A stretch of 18,769 nt of DNA from UBA10133 sp964348455 (GTDB taxonomy: Bacteria; Patescibacteriota; Microgenomatia; UBA1400; MFAQ01), in contig CAYGCQ010000024.1 in NCBI GenBank assembly GCA_964348455.1, forward strand, positions 1-18,769. The letters are read 5' to 3'. Within the stretch, counting starts at the first letter, position 1; the number at the start of each line of letters is the position of its first letter. The translations under genes and the position numbers were made by a program. The notes below the pieces were generated by a model. It was given only the letters and a program-made list of their open reading frames with translations, was not told where the DNA came from and searched no databases. Of this stretch, positions 1 to 7,342 are shown piece by piece.

Positions 1-1249
1 GGTTAAGTTGTTTGGTATCGACACCATTGATATACACGCTACCGGCAGTCGGATAATAAAAACAACAAATTAGCTTTATCAAGCTACTCTTACCAGCCCC
101 ATTTTCTCCCACTATTGCAATCTCTTCTCCTGAATTAATTTTAAAATTCAAATTTTTGAAAACATATCTATCTGAACTAGGATTTTTGAATGATACGTTT
201 TTGAATTCTATATAAGGTGGTTGTTTTGAAGATAATTTTTTAGTCCCGCTAACGATTATGTTTTTCATTTCTAACACTTGACGGAAATTATCAACATGGT
301 AGCTATTTTCTGTTAGCGAAACAGAAGTGTAAACCAAATTTTGAAATACTTCCCCCACTCTTCTGACTGTATCAAAATAAAATGTAAAAGCTCCGATTGT
401 AATTAATCCTAGTCGGACATCTTTAATAATAATGAATAAGCTAAGTGCACTTATGATCATGCTTATTGTAATCACTAATATTTCACTTGGTGATTTGCGA
501 ATACGTAAAGCAACTTTTTGACTTGACATAAAATTAAATAGCTCATTATATTTGGTTACTAAGAAATCTACTGCATTATTTATCCTGAGTTCAGCAATGT
601 AGTTTTTTTGTCTCAATTGATAGTTGAGATCCCAAACTTCTTTGCTCTTTTCACTATTTTCATCGTAATTTTTCCAATCTTTTGTGACCCAATACCGTTC
701 TATTAAATATTGAGGGATTTGCATTATCATTATCATCAACCATACACTCGGATATTTTGGCAAGATAATTATTGTAATTGCTATCAAACTCATGATACCG
801 AAGAGCAAATCGCTAACATCGAGAATTGTACGCCTCATTCTCCAGTTAAATTCTTCGTCAACTTTCGAAATTAAAGCGGCAGTTTCTTTGGATTCTAAAT
901 GTTGATAATCTAATTTTGCTACTTTGCCGATAAATATTTGTCTTAAATATGATTGAAGTTGGATGTCTAAAATATTACTCAATTGACCCTGGAGAAAGAA
1001 AAATAGGGATGTCAGAAACCCAACTAATATAAATATATAAAATGGTGCAATCCAATCATATTCACCTCCGAGCGTGAGAGCATCAATTAAACCACTGAAT
1101 ATGCTGGTACGAAAAAATGGCGCGACTGCTGTAAGGAGCTGAGTAATAAATACAGAAATGACTAACAATGGGCTAAATCTGAAAATTAATTTGGCAACCC
1201 AAACCGTAGTCTTAATGAGATTTGTAAATCCAACTTTTTGCTTGGCCAT
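1..1249 (-). CDS. ABC exporter, fused permease/ATPase (partial)
   Basis: About 416 residues are visible, from ATG at 1249 to the window edge; the C-terminus lies outside. The N-terminal ~300 residues form a type I exporter membrane domain with several hydrophobic segments (for example near residues 20-40, 65-85, 140-175 and 260-290). A nucleotide-binding domain follows, and its Walker A motif GENGAGKSS is at about 117-91 on this strand. The signature motif, Walker B and the switch His are beyond the edge. Such half-transporters dimerise in the cytoplasmic membrane and export lipids, peptides or drugs; the substrate cannot be told here. There is no Shine-Dalgarno sequence. A perfect TATAAT (1258-1263) sits 8 nt before the ATG, suggesting a leaderless or nearly leaderless mRNA. 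The absence of a stop codon in view reflects the window edge. Confidence 0.93.
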   Translation of the reverse strand, partial: MAKQKVGFTNLIKTTVWVAKLIFRFSPLLVISVFITQLLTAVAPFFRTSIFSGLIDALTLGGEYDWIAPFYIFILVGFLTSLFFFLQGQLSNILDIQLQSYLRQIFIGKVAKLDYQHLESKETAALISKVDEEFNWRMRRTILDVSDLLFGIMSLIAITIIILPKYPSVWLMIMIMQIPQYLIERYWVTKDWKNYDENSEKSKEVWDLNYQLRQKNYIAELRINNAVDFLVTKYNELFNFMSSQKVALRIRKSPSEILVITISMIISALSLFIIIKDVRLGLITIGAFTFYFDTVRRVGEVFQNLVYTSVSLTENSYHVDNFRQVLEMKNIIVSGTKKLSSKQPPYIEFKNVSFKNPSSDRYVFKNLNFKINSGEEIAIVGENGAGKSSLIKLICCFYYPTAGSVYINGVDTKQLN

Positions 1250-1257
1250 AGCGACGT

Positions 1258-1263
1258 ATTATA
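1258..1263 (-). promoter_or_regulatory. -10 box of the ABC transporter gene
   Basis: A perfect TATAAT on the minus strand ends 8 nt before the ATG at 1249. There is no room for a ribosome binding site, so the transcript would start at or within a couple of bases of the start codon. No convincing -35 box is visible. Confidence 0.6.
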
Positions 1264-1309
1264 CTATGACCTATTTTGATATACTAGACTAATTCCAGAT
1301 CACTACTTA

Positions 1310-1834
1310 TTAGTAGCTCGAGCCAGTTGGATCATCTGTCGTCATCACATCAGATCCGGGGATTGGGAGATCTCCGCATGAAGTGTAGACTTTGGACTCT
1401 GCTGCTGACTTGTGAATGTTGACTGCCATTTTCTCTTTTGACGAAATCAATTCTTCCCAAGTGGTATCTATTACTGTTTCTGATAGCCCATCAACTACGC
1501 TGGTGAGTGGATACCTGACCGAGCCTGGGTTGGGGCAGCTACCCAAATGAATGTGAGCTGGTTGGGGATCTTTGTAGTCCACGTCAGTTGCTTGGATAGA
1601 GACTACCAACTTGCCATCTGCATTGTGACTAAATGTCACAAGACCGCTTTGTCCACTATCGTTTTGAGCGCTGAGTGGAACAGTCACTGGCTCGACTGGA
1701 GGTAATTGAGTCAGTTCAGTAGATTGAGAGTCGTCCATTGGAGCGGGATCTTGATTATCCGATTTGTTCATCCAAAAATAACCACCGACAACTATGAGGA
1801 GTAGAAGCGCTATGACCAAATTACTTGATTTCAT
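1310..1834 (-). CDS. membrane-anchored CHRD/SodC-like protein
   Basis: The protein has 174 aa. Residues 4-21 form a hydrophobic signal anchor, followed by an acidic, Pro/Thr-rich linker to about residue 50. The globular domain (about 50-155) has the look of a CHRD or Cu/Zn-superoxide-dismutase-like beta fold: alternating strands, a PAHIHLGSC segment, and a second NIH segment. I do not see a full SodC metal ligand set, so enzymatic dismutation is not claimed. It probably sits outside the membrane. The start is firm because a strong Shine-Dalgarno AAGGAGGT lies 4 nt before the ATG, in contrast with most neighbours. A candidate promoter (TAGACT, 1867-1872, minus) is overlapped upstream by the palindrome at 1879-1897. 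Confidence 0.75.
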   Translation of the reverse strand: MKSSNLVIALLLLIVVGGYFWMNKSDNQDPAPMDDSQSTELTQLPPVEPVTVPLSAQNDSGQSGLVTFSHNADGKLVVSIQATDVDYKDPQPAHIHLGSCPNPGSVRYPLTSVVDGLSETVIDTTWEELISSKEKMAVNIHKSAAESKVYTSCGDLPIPGSDVMTTDDPTGSSY

Positions 1835-1878
1835 TTTGACCTCCTTGACTCAAAGCTAATATCTTCAGTCTAGCAAAC

Positions 1879-1897
1879 TTGGACAGATTTTGTCCAA
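1879..1897 (-). promoter_or_regulatory. palindromic operator candidate (TTGGACA-N5-TGTCCAA)
   Basis: This is a perfect 7-bp inverted repeat, TTGGACA (1879-1885) and TGTCCAA (1891-1897), with a 5-nt spacer. It overlaps the expected -35 region of the promoter driving the CHRD-like gene, whose -10 candidate TAGACT (minus) is at 1867-1872. A dimeric repressor or activator could bind here. It is not a terminator, because no gene ends into it. Confidence 0.45.
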
Positions 1898-1899
1898 TT

Positions 1900-2138
1900 T
1901 ATTACTACCAAAACATCATTTTTGTCGCATGCATTCCCATGGGAAGATTTAAAATCTTTACTGAGTTTCTTGCTCGTTGTCTTATACCTCACTAGTAAAT
2001 TGTGCTACATAATGAATAACCATATAGCCCCATCGCTCGATAAGGTAGGGTCTGAATGCTTTGTATTAAACCTATCCCTGTTATTTTTGTTTGCGAGTAA
2101 ATGAATGGAGGCTAGATGGCGCACATAACGAGATAAAA
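1900..2138. other. non-coding gap between CHRD-like gene and DLH 3' end
   Basis: This 240-bp region contains two short plus-strand frames beginning with non-ATG codons or crossing the DLH 3' end. Neither has a ribosome binding site, a recognisable motif or a consistent composition, so I read it as non-coding. It must contain the DLH terminator, but no strong hairpin is visible. Confidence 0.4.
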
Positions 2139-2957
2139 CTAATGAAGATGCTTTTTGAGGAAGGATGTCGTTTTGTCCCAAGCGTCTCTTGTCGCATCTG
2201 GCGCGTAGTTGGAACCGGATGGATTGGCAAAAGCGTGTCCTACACCGGGATAAATATGTATTTCGTTCGTGATGCCAAGAGTATTTAGAGATGACTCAAA
2301 CTCTTTGATTTTGTCAATCGGAATCACCTGATCTTGGTCACCAAAGACACCGAGTACTGGCCACTTGATAGGTTTGAGTTCTTCGACGTTACTCGCCATA
2401 TTTCCTCCGTAATATACAACGGTCGCATCTAGTGGAACGCCTGAGATGGCAAGTGCGATAGACTGCCTACCACCAAAACACCATCCAAGCGAGGCCACTT
2501 TGGTGGCACCTCTATCTTTGAGATAGCCAACAGCAGCCCTGAGATTTTCGATGCCAGTCTCCTGATCAAAACTACTAGACATGGCTCGCGCCTCATCTTG
2601 CGTCTCTACCACCTTCCCCTTGTATAGATCAACAGCTAAGACCAGATATCCTTCTTTGGCGAGATTGTCTGCCGTGTCACGGATTTCTGGTCTCAATCCC
2701 CTATTTTCGTGGATCATGACAACCCCTGGATAGTCGCCATCTACCTCAGGCCGCACGAAATATCCTTTTGATTCGGGGAAGTAGAGGACGTCTGACTCGA
2801 CGATGATGGGTGTAGTACTACCACTACTGAGCGCTTGAGAGTTGGTTGGCATTGGTGTCATGACTGCATCATTAGCGTTAAACCTATTTCCAGATGCATA
2901 CCAGACACCAAGGGAGACAAAAATAATTGCAACTACCATGAGTAGATTTTTACTCAT
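2139..2957 (-). CDS. membrane-anchored dienelactone hydrolase family protein
   Basis: From the preferred ATG at 2957 the protein has 272 aa. Residues 4-22 are a hydrophobic signal anchor and the rest is an alpha/beta-hydrolase fold of the dienelactone hydrolase (DLH) family. The nucleophile elbow GWCFGG places the catalytic Cys at residue 160. The acid is Asp209 in GDQDQVIP and the base is His241 in GVGHAF. The family hydrolyses lactones and esters; a Cys nucleophile is typical of true DLH. An in-frame upstream ATG at 3017 adds 20 residues, but it would overlap the divergent gene starting at 3016 and would bury the signal anchor, so it is rejected. No Shine-Dalgarno sequence is visible; a weak TACGAT ends 6 nt before 2957. 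The substrate is unknown. Confidence 0.88.
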   Translation of the reverse strand: MSKNLLMVVAIIFVSLGVWYASGNRFNANDAVMTPMPTNSQALSSGSTTPIIVESDVLYFPESKGYFVRPEVDGDYPGVVMIHENRGLRPEIRDTADNLAKEGYLVLAVDLYKGKVVETQDEARAMSSSFDQETGIENLRAAVGYLKDRGATKVASLGWCFGGRQSIALAISGVPLDATVVYYGGNMASNVEELKPIKWPVLGVFGDQDQVIPIDKIKEFESSLNTLGITNEIHIYPGVGHAFANPSGSNYAPDATRDAWDKTTSFLKKHLH

Positions 2958-3002
2958 ACAAATATCGTAACACTTTTGATTTACTTTGGTTGATAAATAT
3001 TG

Positions 3003-3008
3003 TATACT
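3003..3008 (+). promoter_or_regulatory. -10 box of the 71-aa gene
   Basis: TATACT ends 7 nt before the ATG at 3016 and there is no Shine-Dalgarno sequence, so a leaderless transcript is predicted. The region is shared with the divergent DLH gene. Confidence 0.5.
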
Positions 3009-3015
3009 ATAAGTC

Positions 3016-3231
3016 ATGACACAAGAAATGTATCAGCTATTCTTACAAATTGAAGGATGGGAGATTGTGTATTACTCTAAACACCCTGATCTTATCCCCG
3101 TCGAAGTACTGGAACTTATAGCAAGAGGCAATTATTTGTTGTTGAAGGAAGAAATTAAAACACCTCAAGGAACTGAAAGCGCGGATATAACTACGGAAGG
3201 GTTTACAGTTCAAACGATAGCTGGAAATTAA
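3016..3231 (+). CDS. small hypothetical protein, 71 aa
   Basis: I do not recognise this protein. It has 71 residues, is mildly acidic and has no membrane segment. The first ~45 residues (MTQEMYQLFLQIEGW onwards) are predicted helical. It is divergent from the DLH gene, with a -10-like TATACT 7 nt before its ATG. The codon composition resembles the neighbours and the ORF fills an otherwise empty gap. The overlapping minus-strand frame in the same stretch looks like a shadow. Confidence 0.55.
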   Translation: MTQEMYQLFLQIEGWEIVYYSKHPDLIPVEVLELIARGNYLLLKEEIKTPQGTESADITTEGFTVQTIAGN

Positions 3232-3281
3232 GATTGCATTGGCATTGAATGAGTGATAGCTCAAAGTGATAAAGTTAATGG

Positions 3282-4472
3282 ATGTACCGCAAAACTCCTA
3301 AAATCAACTGGAAGAAAGTACTCATAGTGTCGGTAGGCCCGTTTATCCCACTTTGGATATTTTGGTTGATCATCAATTCACCCTGGTGGGCAAGAAGCTC
3401 GCCTGCCTATACGCTATGGAGACTCAGAAACCCTGATTTTACGGGGATACACATGGATGTCCCTCCCAAACCATCTACTCGCCCTATGGCATTATTCCAG
3501 ATATATCCTCCAGGGAGTAAGTACAGCACCCTTTATGCATATGACCATGTGGCAAAAAATAAAGTCGAGTACGGACTCTACGGTATCCCGCGTAGCCCAA
3601 AAGAAGATATTCCCAGTCTAAAGCAGGATTATCAAGACAAATTTGACTTGTATTTTAATAATCTAGACTTCTCTAGCCCAACACTTGCTTACTTTGATGA
3701 GAATACTAAGAATAGCGTCATTCATGTCTTTAAAGCGCTAGAGTATTCTGCTGAGCTAAGGGTCATTTATCAAAAAGACATATACCTTTACCAAAATTCG
3801 ACAGATTCGTACAGGAAACTCTATACGACTACAAATTTTGGCAAATGCACTAACGCATTTTACTGGGATCAAGCAAAGCATGAGGTATACGCAGAGAGTG
3901 TATACACAGTCGGTAGTGGTGAAGAATACGTCAAAGAGTACTGCATTATCGATGATACAACTGGAGCAATTTTGACTACTTTTTTGCAGCCAAATTATGA
4001 CTCGAAAAAGATCTCGTATGGTAACTTTGATGAAGTGAGTAAACGCAAGATAGCCTATGATTTCAACGAGGTGCCGGGAGCGTATCTGGTAGATTTTCCT
4101 GAGCGCCGCATAACATATATAGATATAAATGAGACGATGGGATACCGCCCAAATAACCAATCTTTTCGTGATGGCAAGATCGTTTTGATGCCAGTCTCTT
4201 TGGGAGGTTACTTTATATATGACGTCAGAGCAAAAAAGGCGACATCGCTGATTGCTTTCCCTGAAGGCTCTATGCCACTTTCGACTCGGGCTGAGTTCAG
4301 ATCATTATCACCATCTGGTGCCTATCTTATGTTCTACCAACATGATCCACAAACCAAGAATATTTGCTATGTGATTACGGATTATCAGACAAATATGAAT
4401 GCGACTCACTTCTGCCATTCTGATCTTGATAACCTAGATCATCATATCGAGTTTGCGGGCTGGGAAGAATAG
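3282..4472 (+). CDS. membrane-anchored hypothetical protein, 396 aa
   Basis: The function is unknown. Residues about 13-31 form one transmembrane segment (VLIVSVGPFIPLWIFWLII) after a short basic N-terminus, so the remaining ~360 residues are probably outside the membrane. That part is rich in aromatic residues and alternating beta strands (repeats such as YAESVYTV and YLVDFPERRITYIDI), which fits a beta-propeller or other all-beta sensor fold; this is inference from strand pattern only. It contains scattered cysteines. There is no strong Shine-Dalgarno sequence before the ATG. The 3' end lies 8 bp from the 3' end of the convergent Thr-Pro-rich gene, with no obvious terminator hairpin between them. 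Confidence 0.72.
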   Translation: MYRKTPKINWKKVLIVSVGPFIPLWIFWLIINSPWWARSSPAYTLWRLRNPDFTGIHMDVPPKPSTRPMALFQIYPPGSKYSTLYAYDHVAKNKVEYGLYGIPRSPKEDIPSLKQDYQDKFDLYFNNLDFSSPTLAYFDENTKNSVIHVFKALEYSAELRVIYQKDIYLYQNSTDSYRKLYTTTNFGKCTNAFYWDQAKHEVYAESVYTVGSGEEYVKEYCIIDDTTGAILTTFLQPNYDSKKISYGNFDEVSKRKIAYDFNEVPGAYLVDFPERRITYIDINETMGYRPNNQSFRDGKIVLMPVSLGGYFIYDVRAKKATSLIAFPEGSMPLSTRAEFRSLSPSGAYLMFYQHDPQTKNICYVITDYQTNMNATHFCHSDLDNLDHHIEFAGWEE

Positions 4473-4480
4473 ATAGATAC

Positions 4481-5263
4481 TTATTGTGGGATGACTGACC
4501 AAGCCATCACATAGTCATTGAAATCGTTGGCTGCGAGTGATGTAGGAGAGGTAGAATAATCTGCCCAGCATTGTACGAGAAAAACTACTTCTCCGGTTGC
4601 TTTGTGAGCATTAATGTAGTCCATGAATGGAGAGATATTGAGGAGTGGTGCTCCATTTGCACCGCAATTGTTGTTCACTGGATGAATCCACCCTACACTC
4701 AAATTGGTTCTGATAGAGTTAATTGTCGAGGTGATGTTCAAAACTTCTCCTGATGCGACGCGGAATGATGTCAAATTCATAAACCCAGGAATATTTTGCA
4801 AATTGCCAACACCGATTGAGAGATCAGAATCTACTCTTGGTATTGCAGTGCGCACCATACTTACAAACAACTCATCTGGGACATACCCGAAATACATTTT
4901 CACTGAGCCTGATCGAGGAAAAGTGATTAGGTTCGATTGTGGAGTAACTGGGCCAGAAGACGGAGTGGGAGTTGGCACAAAAGTAGGAGAGGGGCTTGGT
5001 GAAGGTGTCGCGGTTGGACTAGGAGTTAGAGTTGGGGTTGGTGTCGGAGTAGGTGTGGGAGTTGGGGTAGGCGTAGGAGATGGGGTTGGAGTAATTGACG
5101 GCATGGGAGTTGGTGTTGCAGATTTTGTCGGACGCGGAGTCAAAGTAGGCGCTGGAGATTTGCTCGTGAGGGCATAGACCTTTGGTGAAGCGTGGATAGA
5201 TCCAAAGGCTATTACCAAAACGGCGATGGCGACACAAAGAGAAAAACTAGCTTGTTTAATCAT
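4481..5263 (-). CDS. secreted protein with Thr-Pro-rich linker
   Basis: With the start at ATG 5263 the protein has 260 aa. Residues about 5-25 form a Sec-type signal peptide or anchor with candidate AxA-like cleavage sites. About 73 residues follow that consist almost only of Thr, Pro and Ser (TPTPTP repeats), a typical flexible, possibly glycosylated, surface linker. The C-terminal ~145 residues form a globular domain of unknown family containing two Cys that could make a disulfide. An alternative ATG at 5281 adds six residues but lies upstream of the best promoter (TTGACA and TAAAAT on the minus strand, ending 8 nt before 5263). I therefore prefer 5263 and a leaderless transcript. The plus-strand frame across the linker is Val-Gly-repeat noise. 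Confidence 0.8.
   Translation of the reverse strand: MIKQASFSLCVAIAVLVIAFGSIHASPKVYALTSKSPAPTLTPRPTKSATPTPMPSITPTPSPTPTPTPTPTPTPTPTLTPSPTATPSPSPSPTFVPTPTPSSGPVTPQSNLITFPRSGSVKMYFGYVPDELFVSMVRTAIPRVDSDLSIGVGNLQNIPGFMNLTSFRVASGEVLNITSTINSIRTNLSVGWIHPVNNNCGANGAPLLNISPFMDYINAHKATGEVVFLVQCWADYSTSPTSLAANDFNDYVMAWSVIPQ
4940..5158 (-). repeat. low-complexity hexanucleotide-like repeat encoding Thr-Pro
   Basis: This is an imperfect tandem of GTNGGN on the plus strand (ACNCCN on the minus strand), encoding the Thr-Pro linker of the secreted protein. Synonymous third positions vary, so it is maintained at protein level and is not a fresh slippage expansion. Length variation between strains is likely. 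Confidence 0.7.
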
Positions 5264-5271
5264 GGGAACTG

Positions 5272-5299
5272 ATTTTAGCATCTGTTATAGGTTTGTCAA
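5272..5299 (-). promoter_or_regulatory. promoter of the Thr-Pro-rich secreted protein
   Basis: On the minus strand a perfect -35 TTGACA (5294-5299) is separated by 16 nt from a -10 TAAAAT (5272-5277), which ends 8 nt before the ATG at 5263. This is the clearest two-box promoter in the window and supports leaderless translation from 5263. Confidence 0.65.
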
Positions 5300-5415
5300 T
5301 TGAAAATATTCAGATATCAAACCAGATCACTAAGGGTTTTCAGATTGTCTAGATGACAATTTTTTAATTGTAAATCCGTTGGGATTTGACCCGTATTGTA
5401 GAATTATCGCTAGAT

Positions 5416-5796
5416 ATGAGTAATCCGCTGTACGACACTTACAAGAATTTGCGAGTTGAAGAAATAGCACCAAGAATGGCTACTCGACTGAGCGTTGAAA
5501 TTATTGAAGCTGATTTAGAAAGATTTGCTCAACCAATAGGTGATGTAGAAGCTCTAGTCGAAATAGCTAAGGGTGCAAGTATTTTTGGAATGTCAGCTCA
5601 CTCAAATAGCAACCAAAGCTTGTTTGTAATTTTTAATGAAGGTACTACTATTTCTGATTATAGTGGCCGACGTTCGGAACAAATTAGTCAGGGCGGAGTT
5701 GAAAAACTGCCAGAGTTATCGCGATGGGCACTGGCGAATATGCTTTATATACTAGAAAATCCCAATGTCCCACAGCAGATGATACCAATAGACTAA
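5416..5796 (+). CDS. hypothetical cytoplasmic protein, 126 aa
   Basis: I do not recognise this protein. From ATG 5416 it has 126 aa. It appears to be a soluble alpha/beta protein: an amphipathic N-terminal half is followed by strands around SLFVIFNEGTTISDYSG and a helical C-terminus. There is no signal peptide. A TTG at 5386 would add 10 residues, but that segment overlaps the likely promoter (TAGAAT at 5399-5404), so ATG 5416 is chosen. No Shine-Dalgarno sequence precedes it. It is followed by ~190 bp of non-coding sequence and then another small unknown gene on the same strand. Confidence 0.65.
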   Translation: MSNPLYDTYKNLRVEEIAPRMATRLSVEIIEADLERFAQPIGDVEALVEIAKGASIFGMSAHSNSNQSLFVIFNEGTTISDYSGRRSEQISQGGVEKLPELSRWALANMLYILENPNVPQQMIPID

Positions 5797-5984
5797 TTAA
5801 CCAATAAGGTTGAGACTTCACCTAAAGATTGCTGCTCAGGCTTATTATATTCGCTTAATGAGATAGTGCCGCCATAGATGCATACGTACAACAATGCCCT
5901 ATCCTGAGTCTATCCTTGTTTTTTCACCCATTCTAGAGTATTATTTCAACTTAATATTATTATAGGTTTATAAATTCCATAGAA

Positions 5985-6350
5985 ATGAAACCGGTTGAAC
6001 TCGCACTAATCCAAGCTCAAGAAAAAATAGATCAAATTTGTGATCAGCAATTGAGAGATTTTTCAACCATAATTTTTGCTCCAACTGGAACAAAAGTGCC
6101 AAAAACCTCAATAGAACACGCAATCCCATTAGCAAAACACCAAAGATATGATGAATTTATGAATGCGAGGATAGTCGCACAATTTGCTCAGGACCCACAG
6201 GCGGCAGGAAAACTTTGTGACGCAGTTAATATCATCCACGCTGCCACTGGTGGCACTGAATTGACCATAGATATGCTAATAAGTGGCTTAGGGGCAATAA
6301 TGGAGAATGTACTCAGAGCTCGAGAAGGATATTACGATGAGAGTATTTAA
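5985..6350 (+). CDS. hypothetical cytoplasmic protein, 121 aa
   Basis: The family is unknown. The protein is predicted mostly helical (residues 1-28 and 45-115), with a GTKVPKTS turn near residue 35 and a Gly/Met-rich helix near the C-terminus; it is soluble, with no signal peptide. A candidate promoter, TTCAAC (5945-5950) with an 18-nt gap to TATAAA (5969-5974), ends 10 nt before the ATG, and there is no Shine-Dalgarno sequence. This is the last gene before the structured, gene-poor stretch that opens the putative island. Confidence 0.6.
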   Translation: MKPVELALIQAQEKIDQICDQQLRDFSTIIFAPTGTKVPKTSIEHAIPLAKHQRYDEFMNARIVAQFAQDPQAAGKLCDAVNIIHAATGGTELTIDMLISGLGAIMENVLRAREGYYDESI

Positions 6351-6377
6351 TTTTTTGTGACCCCAATCGGATTTCAG

Positions 6378-6478
6378 TAACTCACTCTCTTCGCTCGTGA
6401 GATTACACTAGGCAGGAGCTTCGCTCTTGCCGTCGGATGCTCGAGCTCTGCTCGGGCAAGTTTGAACCTCTTCGAGGT
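6378..6478. repeat. four tandem hairpins with TTC(G)-type loops
   Basis: Four consecutive inverted repeats are packed with little space between them. CTCAC/GTGAG is at 6381-6385 and 6397-6401, extendable with a bulge. GGCAGGAG/CTCTTGCC is at 6411-6418 and 6424-6431. GCTCGAG/CTCGGGC is at 6439-6445 and 6451-6457. ACCTC/GAGGT is at 6466-6470 and 6474-6478. Three contain one G-U or bulge. Loops contain TTCG or CTCTG. The frame open across this stretch on the minus strand (6374-6580) is an artefact of the repeats. Confidence 0.6.
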
Positions 6479-6480
6479 AT

Positions 6481-6518
6481 ATATACAAAAAGTCGCCTGA
6501 CGGCGATTTTTTGTATAT
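6481..6518. terminator. bidirectional rho-independent terminator
   Basis: A 17-bp stem with a single G-T mismatch (arms 6481-6497 and 6502-6518) encloses the 4-nt loop TGAC. The GC-rich core GTCGCC/GGCGAT is flanked by an A-tract on the left and a T-tract on the right, so it can terminate transcription from either side. It separates the 121-aa gene from the recombinase module. Confidence 0.7.
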
Positions 6519-6665
6519 GTGAGCGTAGTTGCCCGTAGGTGGAACTTTATTCTTCCCAGTCTTCTAAATACTTTCGACAAACTTCAAAAGCTAGGTTTTA
6601 CCTACGAGAACAACACAGTTGTTATTTTACCCCATTTATCTGGGAAAAAGGAGGGCCATGAATAA
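6519..6665 (+). pseudogene. possible gene remnant ahead of the PLD gene, 48 codons
   Basis: An open frame from GTG 6519 to TAA 6663 encodes 48 aa. Its last ~35 residues (LLNTFDKLQKLGFTYENN and onwards) look protein-like. Its stop overlaps the start of the PLD gene by 8 nt, and the PLD Shine-Dalgarno sequence lies inside it, the usual layout of coupled genes. No convincing start signal exists upstream, where the terminator stem begins. This may be the 3' end of a truncated gene or a small intact gene. I do not recognise a family. Confidence 0.3.
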
Positions 6666-7155
6666 TTTTCTGGTTTCGTGTGTCAAAAAATGGCTACATC
6701 TATCATCTGACTTGGTGGATTCACGGCTATTTGATGAAGAAAGTTTCTACAAGCAGTTTAGAGACGACTTACGCCATAGCAAGAAAGAAGTCATCATCGA
6801 AAGCCCCTTTATCTCAACAAATCGCATGTATTCCCTCATAGCACCATTTGAAGAACTTGTCCGTAGAAAGGTTAAGGTCTACGTATTTACCCGTCATCCT
6901 GATGAGCATGATCTGGGCATGAAGCAGCAAGCTGAATCAGCTATCCGTAGGTTCGAAGCTATGGGTGTGCAGGTACTCATAACAACTGATTACCATCACC
7001 GGAAGATTGCCATTCTTGATAGGACTGTCTTATGGGAAGGAAGTCTAAATATCCTTTCTCAGACGTGTAGCCGGGAAATTATGCGCCGGATCGACAGCGC
7101 TAGTCTATCAAAAGAAATGTTTGAATATTTGAAACTAAACAGGTTTATTTACTAA
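6658..7155 (+). CDS. PLD-like (HKD) nuclease domain protein
   Basis: From ATG 6658 the protein has 165 aa, with AAGGAGG 3 nt before it. It contains one phospholipase-D/Nuc-type HKD half: strands around KEVIIESPFIS and KVKVYVFTRH lead to H114-R-K116-x4-D121, followed by G128, S129 and N131 in WEGSLNIL. Single-HKD proteins work as homodimers and are usually endonucleases acting on DNA or RNA. The in-frame TTG at 6619 would add 13 residues, but its position ignores the strong Shine-Dalgarno sequence. The gene is followed after 4 nt by the 60-aa gene and the serine recombinase on the same strand, so it probably travels with the integration module. The exact role (DNA processing, defence or repair) is unknown. 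Confidence 0.82.
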   Translation: MNNFLVSCVKKWLHLSSDLVDSRLFDEESFYKQFRDDLRHSKKEVIIESPFISTNRMYSLIAPFEELVRRKVKVYVFTRHPDEHDLGMKQQAESAIRRFEAMGVQVLITTDYHHRKIAILDRTVLWEGSLNILSQTCSREIMRRIDSASLSKEMFEYLKLNRFIY

Positions 7156-7159
7156 AAAT

Positions 7160-7342
7160 ATGGACAAATTAGACGGAATTCGCGAACTATTGATGAAAAA
7201 CGGCATTGAGATGAATGATGACGAAATTCAGACGATAATCTCAGAATTGCAGTACTTGATTGATGTTTGGCTCAACAACGTTGAACAGCAAATATTCGAA
7301 GGTAAAACACTGGACGAATTACTCGCTGACATGAATCTATGA
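7160..7342 (+). CDS. 60-aa recombinase-associated small protein
   Basis: This acidic, all-helical 60-aa protein has no recognised domain. From memory, short proteins of this look (an N-terminal LLxKNGIExxDDEI pattern) recur directly upstream of serine recombinases in Patescibacteria. It starts 4 nt after the PLD gene stop. Its TGA overlaps the recombinase ATG in the classic ATGA arrangement, implying translational coupling and a stoichiometric or regulatory link to the recombinase. It could be an accessory or directionality factor, but this is inference from position only. Confidence 0.72.
   Translation: MDKLDGIRELLMKNGIEMNDDEIQTIISELQYLIDVWLNNVEQQIFEGKTLDELLADMNL

Noticed and set aside
4940..5158. 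Possible CRISPR-like or tandem repeat array
   Set aside because: The repeat unit is only ~6 bp, has no spacers and is explained by protein coding. No CRISPR array was seen anywhere in the window.
4704..5177. Plus-strand 157-aa frame with Val-Gly repeats
   Set aside because: It is the antisense of the Thr-Pro linker gene; the Val-Gly composition follows mechanically from the repeat, and the minus-strand gene has a signal peptide and a good promoter.
5344..5365. ATTGTC/GACAAT hairpin followed by five Ts resembling a terminator
   Set aside because: No plus-strand gene ends before it; it lies between two divergent starts, the stem is only 6 bp and AT-rich, so a terminator is not supported.
6374..6580. 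Minus-strand 68-aa frame
   Set aside because: It runs through the hairpin array and terminator, has biased Arg/Lys/Leu composition and no start signal; it is a repeat-generated shadow.
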